Below are positions 1-6,391 of a DNA stretch of 50,341 nt, piece by piece (position 1 is the first letter of the stretch; every line of letters starts with the position of its first letter). The DNA is from an uncultured Elusimicrobium sp. (GTDB lineage Bacteria > Elusimicrobiota > Elusimicrobia > Elusimicrobiales > Elusimicrobiaceae): the NCBI GenBank assembly GCA_902797165.1, contig CADBRU010000003.1, positions 1 to 50,341 of the forward strand, given 5' to 3'. The notes beneath the pieces were generated by a model that was not told the DNA's origin, did no database searches, and was given only the letters and a program-made list of their open reading frames with translations. The position numbers and the translations under genes are program-made.

Positions 1-427
1 GGAAGTAGAAAAATTTGTCAAAGACGCAGAGAAATTTGCCGAAGAAGACAAAAAACACAAAGAGTTTGTGGAAGCCAAAAACGAAGGTGATAGTGTGCTT
101 TATCAAACCGAAAAGGCGCTTAAAGATTACGGAGATAAAGTATCGCAAGACGACCGCTTGGCCATTGACCGCGCATTAAATGATTTGCGCGATGCACTCA
201 AAGGCGAAGACGCTGCCAAGATCCGCTCGGCCAAAGATGCGGCTTTGCAAGCCAGTCAAAAACTCGGTGAAGCCATGTACAAGGCCCAACAAGCCCAAGC
301 CGGTGCGGCAGGCGCCGGACAAGCAGGTCCGCAACCCGGCCCGGAGGCGGCACAAGCCAGTGCCGGAGCCCAAGCAGCCAACGGCGGCAAAGATGATGTA
401 GTGGAAGCCGAAGTGGTTGATAAATAA
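1..427 (+). CDS. dnaK: Chaperone DnaK (Hsp70), C-terminal part
   Basis: Only the last 141 codons are present; the frame is open from base 2 and the gene begins outside the window. The visible part is the helical lid of the Hsp70 substrate-binding domain (motifs VEKFVKDAE, AEEDKKHKE and YQTEKALKDYG) followed by a flexible Ala/Gly/Gln/Pro-rich linker of about 45 residues. It ends with the acidic DDVVEAEVVDK tail typical of bacterial DnaK. DnaK is the ATP-driven cytoplasmic chaperone that works with DnaJ and GrpE. The dnaJ gene of this window lies about 15 kb away at 15678, so the two are not in one operon here. A strong terminator follows. The DnaK call is firm. Confidence 0.95.
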   Translation, partial: EVEKFVKDAEKFAEEDKKHKEFVEAKNEGDSVLYQTEKALKDYGDKVSQDDRLAIDRALNDLRDALKGEDAAKIRSAKDAALQASQKLGEAMYKAQQAQAGAAGAGQAGPQPGPEAAQASAGAQAANGGKDDVVEAEVVDK

Positions 428-442
428 GTTTGTGTAAAACCT

Positions 443-506
443 CCCCTGTCCTCCAACAGGGGCATTCATAGTACAAAAACCCCGCTCGTTTGAGCGGGGT
501 TTTTTT
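443..506 (+). terminator. Tandem hairpins with intrinsic terminator after dnaK
   Basis: Two hairpins follow the dnaK stop. The first pairs CCCCTGT (443-449) with ACAGGGG (456-462). The second pairs CCCCGCTC (480-487) with GAGCGGGG (492-499) and is followed by seven T residues (500-506), a classic intrinsic terminator. An A run precedes the second stem, so it could also stop the converging prepilin transcript, whose gene ends at 516. Confidence 0.9.
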
Positions 507-515
507 GATAGCAAA

Positions 516-1007
516 TTAATGTCTGCCGTCGTCTAATTCAAATCCTTGTCCTTCTAAACTTTTACAGATTTTATATCCTATATCAGATTGAGCATAACAG
601 GTTTTTGCGTTAGGTGTTCCGTAAGATGTTTCCCAAAATAATGTATAAAGTGTTGTAGCGGCTTGGCATTCATCTCGACTAGCATTTATAGTACAACGAG
701 CAACATTGAAACTCGATTCATCCCCAAACGAGTAAACAAATTTATTCGAAATAAACATATCTCCGTCTGCTATCCATTCTCCATCGGATAGTTCCAATAT
801 ATCTTGTGCGGGGTGTGTGGGATTGTTCGGACCATTTTGAAGATAATCTAAATCATACATTTGGACTGCATATTTTAAATTTAAAAGTGCCTCTGTTGCG
901 CGGCTCTTTTCCACCGCAACCGTATATTGCGGCAAAGCAATGGCAGACAAAATGCCAATAATTAAAACTACTACCAGTAGTTCAATTAAAGTAAAACCTT
1001 TTTTCAT
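516..1007 (-). CDS. Type IV pilin-like prepilin (copy 1)
   Basis: A 163-residue class III prepilin. The leader is MKKG, with predicted prepilin-peptidase cleavage before FTLIELL. The mature N-terminus has the conserved Glu5 and a hydrophobic helix (VVVLIIGILSAIALPQY) that anchors the subunit in the inner membrane before assembly into a pilus or pseudopilus. The remaining ~130 residues are gene-specific, with Cys pairs including a C-terminal C-x11-C loop ending KICKSLEGQGF. The start is fixed by AGAGG at 1013-1017. It has its own promoter, lies downstream of uvrB on the same strand, and converges on dnaK. Whether it is a major pilin, minor pilin or secretion pseudopilin cannot be told from sequence alone. 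Confidence 0.93.
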   Translation of the reverse strand: MKKGFTLIELLVVVLIIGILSAIALPQYTVAVEKSRATEALLNLKYAVQMYDLDYLQNGPNNPTHPAQDILELSDGEWIADGDMFISNKFVYSFGDESSFNVARCTINASRDECQAATTLYTLFWETSYGTPNAKTCYAQSDIGYKICKSLEGQGFELDDGRH

Positions 1008-1043
1008 ATATACCTCTCAAATATAGTTTGTGCTACTAGATAA

Positions 1044-1072
1044 ATTATAATCGTTTAAAAATAAATTGTAAA
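1044..1072 (-). promoter_or_regulatory. Promoter of prepilin copy 1
   Basis: Reading on the minus strand, TTTACA (1072-1067) and TATAAT (1049-1044) are separated by exactly 17 bp. It lies in the 79-bp gap after uvrB. Unlike copies 2, 3 and 8, the spacer holds no long T run, so this copy looks constitutively readable. Confidence 0.7.
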
Positions 1073-1086
1073 CAAAAGGATGTATC

Positions 1087-3081
1087 TTATTTCACTTTCA
1101 TTTGCTTGAGTTCAAAGAGTCTATCTCTTAAATCGGCGGCCAGTTCAAAGTTTAGATTGTCGGCGGCTTCACGCATTTGTTTTTCAATTTCTTGCATTAA
1201 TTTATCAATATTTTTAGCCGTAGGTTTAGGCAAGGCCGAGTGCAAAATTTGCAGACCTTGTTCTTTGCTGGCGGCTTCAAATTCTTTCAAATCTACTTCG
1301 GCTTTTTGAATGGTGCGCGGGGTAATGTGATGCTCTTTATTATATGCTTCTTGCAAAGTGCGGCGGCGGTTCATTTCACCCAGTGAATATTTCATACTTT
1401 CCGTTTCGCGGTCTGCATATAACACCACTTCACCGCCCACATTACGCGCGGCGCGGCCGGAGATTTGAATAAGCGTAGTGGCATTACGCAAGAACCCTTC
1501 ATTGTCCGCACCCAAGATAGCCACCAGCCCCACTTGCGGGATATCAATTCCTTCGCGCAGTAAGTTAATACCCACCAGTACATCAAACGTACCCTGTCTG
1601 AAATTTTTCAAAATTTCCACCCGCTCCAGCGCATCAATATCGGAGTGCAAGTAGGTGGTTTTAACGCCTTTTTCAATTAAAAACGCACTTAGATCTTCGG
1701 CGGTTTTTTTGGTCATGGCTAGCACCAAAGTCCGCTCGTTTTTGGCAGTGTGCTCTTGAATTTTCTTAAGTAAATGATCAATTTGCCCGGCACTGGGATG
1801 CACGGTTACTTTAGGATCCACCAGTCCGGTCGGGCGGATCACTTGCTCTACAATTTCACCGCCGCAGGCTTTGAGTTCATACGGGCCCGGCGTGGCGGAA
1901 ACAAAAATGGTCGAGGGGAGTAGACTTTCAAATTCTTCAAATTTAAGCGGCCGGTTATCCAGTGCCGAGGGTAAGCGGAAACCGAAATCAACGAGCATTT
2001 GTTTGCGGCTGCGGTCCCCGTTAAACATGCCGCGCACTTGCGGCAGAGCCACGTGGCTTTCGTCCACCACCATCAAAAAATCATCATATTTGCGGAAATA
2101 ATCAATCAAACAATTCGGGCGGTCACCGGGTTTGCGTCCGTCCATATAGCGCGAATAATTTTCTATGCCGGGGCAAAAGCCGGCTTGCTGCAACATTTCC
2201 AAATCATATTCGGTGCGTTGTTTAATGCGATACGCTTCCAATTCTTTGCCTTGTTTAAGTAGTTCCGCGTGGCGCAAAGCCAAGTCGGCGCGGATCTGGT
2301 CCAAAGCGCGCTCACGGTCTTCATCGCGCACCACAAAATGTTTAGCCGGATACACCCACGCTTCGTCTAATTCTTGCACAACTGTTCCGTTTAACGGGTC
2401 TAGTTCATAAATGCCGGCTATGTCTTTTCCTTTGATTTCCACGCGTACGGCACTTTGCCCGTATGGGGGATAGATATCTACATACGGCCCGCGCATGCGG
2501 AAGGTGCCGGCTAAAAAATCGGTTTCGTTGCGCTCATATTGAATTTTAATAAGCAGCCCGCCTAATTGTCCGCGCGTCATTTGTGCATTTTTCTTGAGAT
2601 AAATGCACAGTTCACTGTAACTGTCCGGTGAACCGATATTGTAAATGCACGATACCGACGCCACTACAATGGTATCTCTGCGCGTGAGTAGTGAAGTGGT
2701 GGCTTTAAGGCGCAATTTATCAATATGATCGTTGACCGCGGAATCTTTTTCGATATAGGTATCGGTCTGCGGGATGTAAGCTTCCGGCTGATAATAATCA
2801 TAATAAGAAATAAAATATTCGACCGCATTTTCGGGGAAAAATTGTTTAAACTCGGCATAGAGTTGCGCGGCCAGGACTTTGTTAGGCGATAAAATGAGCG
2901 TCGGACGGTTTAAGTTTTGTATGACATTAGCAATGGTAAAAGTTTTGCCCGATCCCGTTACGCCCAGCAGTGTTTGGCGCTTTTGACCGTCCAGCACGCC
3001 GCGGGTCAGCGCGTCGATGGCTTTGGGTTGGTCGCCCGACGGTTTAAAGTTAGAAACAAGTTTGAAGCGGTCCATAAGCAT
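1087..3081 (-). CDS. uvrB: UvrABC excinuclease subunit B
   Basis: A 664-residue protein of normal UvrB length. UvrB is the DNA-damage verification helicase of nucleotide excision repair; it is loaded by UvrA and recruits UvrC for incision. Visible motifs are Walker A GVTGSGKT (residues 40-47), the beta-hairpin region YYDYYQPEAYIP that clamps one strand, the DESH box, the helicase motif region QISGRAARN, and a C-terminal UVR domain (about 625-660) for UvrC contact. The ATG at 3081 is used here; a second ATG two codons on (3075) is equally possible, since neither has a strong ribosome site. uvrA and uvrC are not in the window. Confidence 0.97.
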   Translation of the reverse strand: MLMDRFKLVSNFKPSGDQPKAIDALTRGVLDGQKRQTLLGVTGSGKTFTIANVIQNLNRPTLILSPNKVLAAQLYAEFKQFFPENAVEYFISYYDYYQPEAYIPQTDTYIEKDSAVNDHIDKLRLKATTSLLTRRDTIVVASVSCIYNIGSPDSYSELCIYLKKNAQMTRGQLGGLLIKIQYERNETDFLAGTFRMRGPYVDIYPPYGQSAVRVEIKGKDIAGIYELDPLNGTVVQELDEAWVYPAKHFVVRDEDRERALDQIRADLALRHAELLKQGKELEAYRIKQRTEYDLEMLQQAGFCPGIENYSRYMDGRKPGDRPNCLIDYFRKYDDFLMVVDESHVALPQVRGMFNGDRSRKQMLVDFGFRLPSALDNRPLKFEEFESLLPSTIFVSATPGPYELKACGGEIVEQVIRPTGLVDPKVTVHPSAGQIDHLLKKIQEHTAKNERTLVLAMTKKTAEDLSAFLIEKGVKTTYLHSDIDALERVEILKNFRQGTFDVLVGINLLREGIDIPQVGLVAILGADNEGFLRNATTLIQISGRAARNVGGEVVLYADRETESMKYSLGEMNRRRTLQEAYNKEHHITPRTIQKAEVDLKEFEAASKEQGLQILHSALPKPTAKNIDKLMQEIEKQMREAADNLNFELAADLRDRLFELKQMKVK

Positions 3082-3101
3082 ATTGTATAAAATCTTTTCT
3101 T

Positions 3102-3129
3102 GTTACTTTTTGTGCCGCCAAAAAGTAAC
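3102..3129. repeat. Perfect 11-bp hairpin
   Basis: GTTACTTTTTG (3102-3112) is the exact reverse complement of CAAAAAGTAAC (3119-3129), with the six-base loop TGCCGC. It lies just upstream of uvrB. There is no T run after either arm in a useful orientation, so a terminator role is doubtful. Confidence 0.8.
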
Positions 3130-3147
3130 CAAAAACCTCGCAACTAA

Positions 3148-3246
3148 CAGACCTAAAATTAATATAAAACGGGTATTTTATAAACTCACTTCGTTTAAAC
3201 ATATAAAATACTTAATCCGTTTTATACTAATTTTAACAACGGTCTG
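3148..3246. repeat. 99-bp imperfect inverted repeat (MITE-like or large hairpin)
   Basis: The ends are CAGACC (3148-3153) and GGTCTG (3241-3246). Inside, AAAATTAATATAAAACGG (3155-3172) pairs with CCGTTTTATACTAATTTT (3217-3234) with one mismatch, and GTATTTTATA (3173-3182) pairs with TATAAAATAC (3202-3211). A 5-base bulge (TTAAT, 3212-3216) is in the right arm and the loop is 19 bases. It has no coding capacity. A miniature transposable element or a structured RNA are both possible. Confidence 0.75.
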
Positions 3247-3349
3247 AAAGTTGCCCAAAACCGACAAAACCACATAAAATTTATATCGGGTCCATGCCCG
3301 GTATGAATACTTTTTTTATACTCAATTTCAAACAATCTTTAAAAAAGAC

Positions 3350-3382
3350 TTGACAAGTGTAGTTTTTTTTTTTTTTTAGAAT
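3350..3382 (+). promoter_or_regulatory. T-tract promoter of prepilin copy 2
   Basis: A consensus -35 box TTGACA (3350-3355) and a -10 box TAGAAT (3377-3382) flank a run of 15 T (3363-3377) that reaches into the -10 box. The spacer is 21 bp, longer than the usual 16-18. Loss of four T would restore 17 bp. Ribosome site AAAGGAG follows at about 3413-3419. Confidence 0.7.
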
Positions 3383-3425
3383 AATAGTTGTGTTAGGTTA
3401 CACCAAAATACAAAAGGAGAAAAGT

Positions 3426-3887
3426 ATGAAAAAAGGTTTTACGCTAATCGAATTATTAGTGGTTGTATTAATTATCGGTATTTTGTCCGCTATTGCGTTG
3501 CCGCAATATAATAAAGCCGTATGGAAAAGTCGATTGATAGAAATCCCTATTCGTCTAAAACACATACAAAATGCTACGGATTTATATTTACTAGAAAATG
3601 GTAATCCTAGCACTTCCTTAAATATAGGAAAACAGCCGGATTTATTTGGTTTGGATGACTTAAACTGCAATACTTATGGCGTGTGTTCTTCTAAATATGT
3701 TGCTTACAGTGGGGATTGTTCTTCGAACGGTTCTTGCACTATAGGCGCAGACTGGGACGAAGAAGACAAAGGACTGGGTGAATTTGTTTTATACTATGAA
3801 AGAAGTAGTCAAGGTGGCTGGACACGCAGATGTGCAATGGCTACTTCTTCATTTGCGGGCGATCTGTGTACCCAATTAAAATTCTAA
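3426..3887 (+). CDS. Type IV pilin-like prepilin (copy 2)
   Basis: A 153-residue prepilin with the MKKG leader and mature start FTLIELL, and the same hydrophobic helix through LPQY as its seven relatives. The start at 3426 is chosen because AAAGGAG lies 6-8 bases upstream; the frame is open 12 codons further 5' but that stretch overlaps the promoter and leader. The C-terminal domain has four closely spaced Cys in a Cys/Gly/Ser-rich segment (about residues 77-103) and a last Cys pair (RCAMATSSFAGDLC) matching the C-terminal loop seen in the other copies. Monocistronic, with its own T-tract promoter and a terminator at 3898-3928. Confidence 0.93.
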   Translation: MKKGFTLIELLVVVLIIGILSAIALPQYNKAVWKSRLIEIPIRLKHIQNATDLYLLENGNPSTSLNIGKQPDLFGLDDLNCNTYGVCSSKYVAYSGDCSSNGSCTIGADWDEEDKGLGEFVLYYERSSQGGWTRRCAMATSSFAGDLCTQLKF

Positions 3888-3897
3888 CTACTTTTAT

Positions 3898-3928
3898 AAA
3901 TAAACCCGCTAACAGTGCGGGTTTATTT
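3898..3928. terminator. Bidirectional terminator between prepilin copy 2 and marC-like gene
   Basis: AAATAAACCCGC (3898-3909) pairs perfectly with GCGGGTTTATTT (3917-3928). It lies between converging genes, with A/T-rich sequence on both sides of the GC core, so it can serve both strands. Confidence 0.85.
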
Positions 3929-3948
3929 ATAAATTTCACAAACCAAAT

Positions 3949-4629
3949 CTATTTAATAGCGCTATGAATAAAATCGGCATTTAATACACCGGGCAGTAGT
4001 TGCGCCACACCGTCAATCATAAATTGCATGGCAATCGCGCACAAAATCATACCCATAAAACGCACCACAATTTGCGTTCCGTTGCGTCCGATTCGGTCAA
4101 AAATATACCGCGAACTGACCAGTACCGCACCGACGATACACGCACTTAAAAACAAAATTACGATCATGAGCAGTGACGTTACCCAATCGGTACTTTTTTC
4201 GGCGTACAAAATAACGGTGGTAATCGTACCCGGTCCGATAAATAAAGGCATACCCACGGGGACCAAAATGCGGCTTAAACTGTTGCCCGCTTGCGTAAAA
4301 GTGCCGCCTTTAACGGGTTCGGTTTCAATACCGTGATTTTCAAATTTACTTTTACCCTGTAACATGCGAAGCCCGATAAGCAAAATCATAATAGACCCTG
4401 CCAAACGGAAGGCGGGCAATGTAATACCGAACATATTCAAAATACGTGTACCGAAAATAAAAAAGGTGCACATCAGTACAAAAATAGACCCCGCCAATAA
4501 AATAGCCACCGCGCGTTGCACTTGGGGTTCTTCATTTTCTACATAACCTAAAAAAATCGGCATGTTCCCGATCGGGTTTAAAATAGCGATAATACCGATA
4601 AAGGTATTAAACAGCATACTCCATTCCAT
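3949..4629 (-). CDS. MarC-family integral membrane protein
   Basis: A 226-residue inner-membrane protein with about six hydrophobic segments. Family features are the N-terminal FIGIIAILNPIGNMPIFLG segment and the GPGTITTVILYA stretch in the middle, both typical of MarC/YhgN (UPF0056). The family's function is unsettled; early links to multiple antibiotic resistance were not upheld, to my knowledge. The start is placed at ATG 4629 (MEWSMLF) with GGAGG at 4642-4646; the frame extends 11 codons upstream to a GTG that lacks a ribosome site. It is a single gene converging on prepilin copy 2. Confidence 0.9.
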   Translation of the reverse strand: MEWSMLFNTFIGIIAILNPIGNMPIFLGYVENEEPQVQRAVAILLAGSIFVLMCTFFIFGTRILNMFGITLPAFRLAGSIMILLIGLRMLQGKSKFENHGIETEPVKGGTFTQAGNSLSRILVPVGMPLFIGPGTITTVILYAEKSTDWVTSLLMIVILFLSACIVGAVLVSSRYIFDRIGRNGTQIVVRFMGMILCAIAMQFMIDGVAQLLPGVLNADFIHSAIK

Positions 4630-4711
4630 ATTTTTATTGCGCCTCCGCACAAAGAAAATCACATCACTATTAGTATATCAAAATGGATATTACACTTAAT
4701 AGGGGTTATGG

Positions 4712-4740
4712 TTGAGTAAGCCCTGTAAAATTGGTATAAT
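4712..4740 (+). promoter_or_regulatory. Promoter of tRNA-Val
   Basis: TTGAGT (4712-4717) and the perfect TATAAT (4735-4740) are spaced by 17 bp. The predicted transcript start near 4747 lies ten bases before the mature tRNA. Confidence 0.8.
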
Positions 4741-4756
4741 AACCGTATAGATTTAC

Positions 4757-4831
4757 GGGCAGTTGGCGCAGTGGTAGCGCGTCCGCCTCACACGCGGAAG
4801 GTCACAGGTTCAAATCCTGTACTGCCCACCA
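4757..4831 (+). tRNA. tRNA-Val (anticodon CAC)
   Basis: A 75-nt cloverleaf. The acceptor stem pairs GGGCAGT (4757-4763) with ACTGCCC (4821-4827); the anticodon stem TCCGC/GCGGA encloses loop CTCACAC, giving anticodon CAC for GTG codons; the T arm carries GGTTCAAATCC. The CCA tail is encoded (4829-4831). It stands alone with its own promoter and a terminator. Confidence 0.95.
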
Positions 4832-4836
4832 TTTAT

Positions 4837-4859
4837 AACCCGCCCAGAGCGGGTTTTTT
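4837..4859 (+). terminator. Terminator of tRNA-Val
   Basis: AACCCGC (4837-4843) pairs with GCGGGTT (4849-4855) and the T run continues to 4859. The tatD ATG follows at 4880. Confidence 0.85.
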
Positions 4860-4879
4860 AATATAAAAGAGTATTCTAT

Positions 4880-5686
4880 ATGACTTTTATTGATTCGCAT
4901 GCTCATTTGTGTGATCCGGCTTTTGATACCGACCGCGAGCAAACCATTGCGCGGGTATTGGCGGCCGGCGTGTCGCATTTTATTGAAATTGCGTGTCAGG
5001 TAGATGAGTGGAACGGCGGGCTGGCGCTTGCCGAAAAATATCCCGCTCATTGTGCTGCCGTACTAGGGATTCATCCGGAATTTGCCCGCACGTATACCCC
5101 ACAAGCCCATGCGCGTTTAACGCAACTGCTTAAAGATCCGCATGCGGTGGCAGTGGGGGAAATCGGGCTTGATTATGTGTATTTGCATGAGAGCGATAAA
5201 GACACGCAAATTCACGTTTTGGAGCAAATGCTTCAACTGGCTAATGACGTGCAAAAGCCGATTGTCTTGCATGTGCGGCGCGAAGGGGAAGACTATGAAC
5301 CGTACGAGCGCACCTTTGATATGCTACGGCACCTTTGGAAACCCTCCAAGTCTCTTAAAAAACCCGGCGTGCTGCATTGTTTTTCTGCCGGATATGATAC
5401 TGCCAAAGAGGCTCTAGACCTTGGGCTTTTGCTGGGCATTAACGGATGTTTTACGTATAAGAAAAATGAATATATCCGCGAAGCGGTTAAAAAAGCGGGT
5501 GTAGATAAACTGATTTTGGAAACCGATTGCCCGTATCTTTCCCCGCAAGGTAAACGCGGCACCCGAAACGACCCTTCCAATATTCCGCTGATCGGTCAAT
5601 GGGTGGCTGACTATTTGGATATACCGGTAGAAAAACTGGCGGAAATTACCACCCAAAACACCCTTGATTTATACGGACTCAAATAA
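4880..5686 (+). CDS. tatD: TatD-family metal-dependent DNase
   Basis: A 268-residue TIM-barrel hydrolase of the TatD/YcfH family, which removes 3' nucleotides from DNA and has been linked to repair and tRNA quality control in other bacteria. The expected metal ligands are visible: His7 and His9 (DSHAHL), Glu94 (VGEIGLDY), His131 (VLHVRRE), His166 (VLHCFSAG) and Asp216 (LETDCPYLSP). Length matches the family. It follows tRNA-Val closely but behind a terminator, so is probably transcribed separately. A palindromic repeat lies just downstream. Which TatD subfamily it belongs to cannot be settled by eye. Confidence 0.95.
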   Translation: MTFIDSHAHLCDPAFDTDREQTIARVLAAGVSHFIEIACQVDEWNGGLALAEKYPAHCAAVLGIHPEFARTYTPQAHARLTQLLKDPHAVAVGEIGLDYVYLHESDKDTQIHVLEQMLQLANDVQKPIVLHVRREGEDYEPYERTFDMLRHLWKPSKSLKKPGVLHCFSAGYDTAKEALDLGLLLGINGCFTYKKNEYIREAVKKAGVDKLILETDCPYLSPQGKRGTRNDPSNIPLIGQWVADYLDIPVEKLAEITTQNTLDLYGLK

Positions 5687-5698
5687 TTTGTTGTTAGT

Positions 5699-5792
5699 TC
5701 GTCATTGCGGGCGTGGACCCGCAATCTAGGCCGTTAATAGGAAAAACAACTCTTATAACAACTGGATCCCGGATCCATGTCCGGGATGACGA
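5699..5792. repeat. 94-bp palindromic intergenic element with TCGTCAT/ATGACGA ends
   Basis: The ends TCGTCAT (5699-5705) and ATGACGA (5786-5792) are inverted repeats. Inside are two perfect 8-bp hairpins: ATTGCGGG/CCCGCAAT (5704-5711 and 5718-5725) and ATCCCGGA/TCCGGGAT (5766-5773 and 5780-5787, loop TCCATG). There is no open frame. It resembles the short palindromic repeats dispersed in intergenic DNA of many bacteria. A shorter relative with the same ends is at 47708-47757. Confidence 0.8.
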
Positions 5793-5831
5793 CTCTTTTT
5801 ATGCCCATTTTAAAAAATCTTTAAAAAAGAC

Positions 5832-5862
5832 TTGACAAACACAGTTTTTTTTTTTTTACAAT
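5832..5862 (+). promoter_or_regulatory. T-tract promoter of prepilin copy 3
   Basis: TTGACA (5832-5837) and TACAAT (5857-5862) flank a run of 13 T (5845-5857). The spacer is 19 bp. The 5' leader (GTAATTGTAATATGCTACAG) and ribosome site AAAAGGAG are almost the same as at 47861. Confidence 0.7.
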
Positions 5863-5903
5863 AGTAATTGTAATATGCTACAGTAAATTAAAAGGAGAAA
5901 AGT

Positions 5904-6386
5904 ATGAAAAAAGGTTTTACACTTATTGAACTGTTAGTGGTTGTGTTAATTATCGGCATTCTCTCTGCGATTGCCTTGCCGCAATATACCAAAGCGGTAG
6001 AAAAAGCACGTTTTAGTGAGGCCGTGCAAAATGCGTTTGCATTTCAGCGGGCAATAGATATGTATGTATTAGAAAATGGAGGTTATCCTGCAGCATTGAT
6101 CAGTTTTACAGGAAATGCTAAGAGCGATGTTTTAGACATTGATATTACTCAATCAATGGATTGTAGTGATTATGGAAAATGCCAAACAAAAGATTTTGAT
6201 TATTACGCAGAATGCTCAACTGTTGGGTGTCAAATTGGTGTTATCCATTCGTCCAATGATTATGAACTGAGTTTGCAACGATATGGCAATCAGTGGACAA
6301 TTAAAGATTGCTACTATTATAAAGAAGACAAAGAATATCTATGCAAAAGCATTGAGTCATTAGGATTTGCACGAGAAGCTTGTTAA
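5904..6386 (+). CDS. Type IV pilin-like prepilin (copy 3)
   Basis: A 160-residue prepilin starting MKKG-FTLIELL, ATG preceded by AAAAGGAG. After the shared helix and the A-V-E-K-A segment, the C-terminal domain is specific to this copy and more A/T-rich than the surrounding housekeeping genes. It contains Cys residues near 92, 97, 108 and 113 and a C-terminal loop (DCYYYKEDKEYLCKS...LGF) like other copies, which would form the disulfide-closed D-region of type IV pilins. Its stop codon is only 5 bases from the glyA stop on the other strand, and no terminator separates them. Confidence 0.93.
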   Translation: MKKGFTLIELLVVVLIIGILSAIALPQYTKAVEKARFSEAVQNAFAFQRAIDMYVLENGGYPAALISFTGNAKSDVLDIDITQSMDCSDYGKCQTKDFDYYAECSTVGCQIGVIHSSNDYELSLQRYGNQWTIKDCYYYKEDKEYLCKSIESLGFAREAC

Positions 6387-6391
6387 ATATT

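Larger units (their letters stand above)
3082..3425. other. 344-bp intergenic region rich in inverted repeats
   Basis: No credible gene is seen between uvrB and prepilin copy 2. From left to right it holds an 11-bp perfect hairpin (3102-3129), a 99-bp long inverted repeat (3148-3246), a small hairpin with loop TCCATG (about 3287-3300) resembling the repeat at 5699-5792, and the T-tract prepilin promoter (3350-3382). The density of symmetric elements suggests a mobile or hairpin-forming insertion site. Confidence 0.7.

Noticed and set aside
176..514. Minus-strand open frame across the dnaK end, and similar long overlapping frames throughout
   Set aside because: They lie opposite or inside confident genes, have no ribosome sites and no recognisable protein features.
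4757..4831. Integrated element at tRNA-Val
   Set aside because: There is no repeat of the tRNA 3' end downstream within the window and no integrase; the neighbours are core genes.
5699..5792. Insertion sequence
   Set aside because: There is no transposase frame and the length is only 94 bp; it is treated as a non-coding palindromic repeat.
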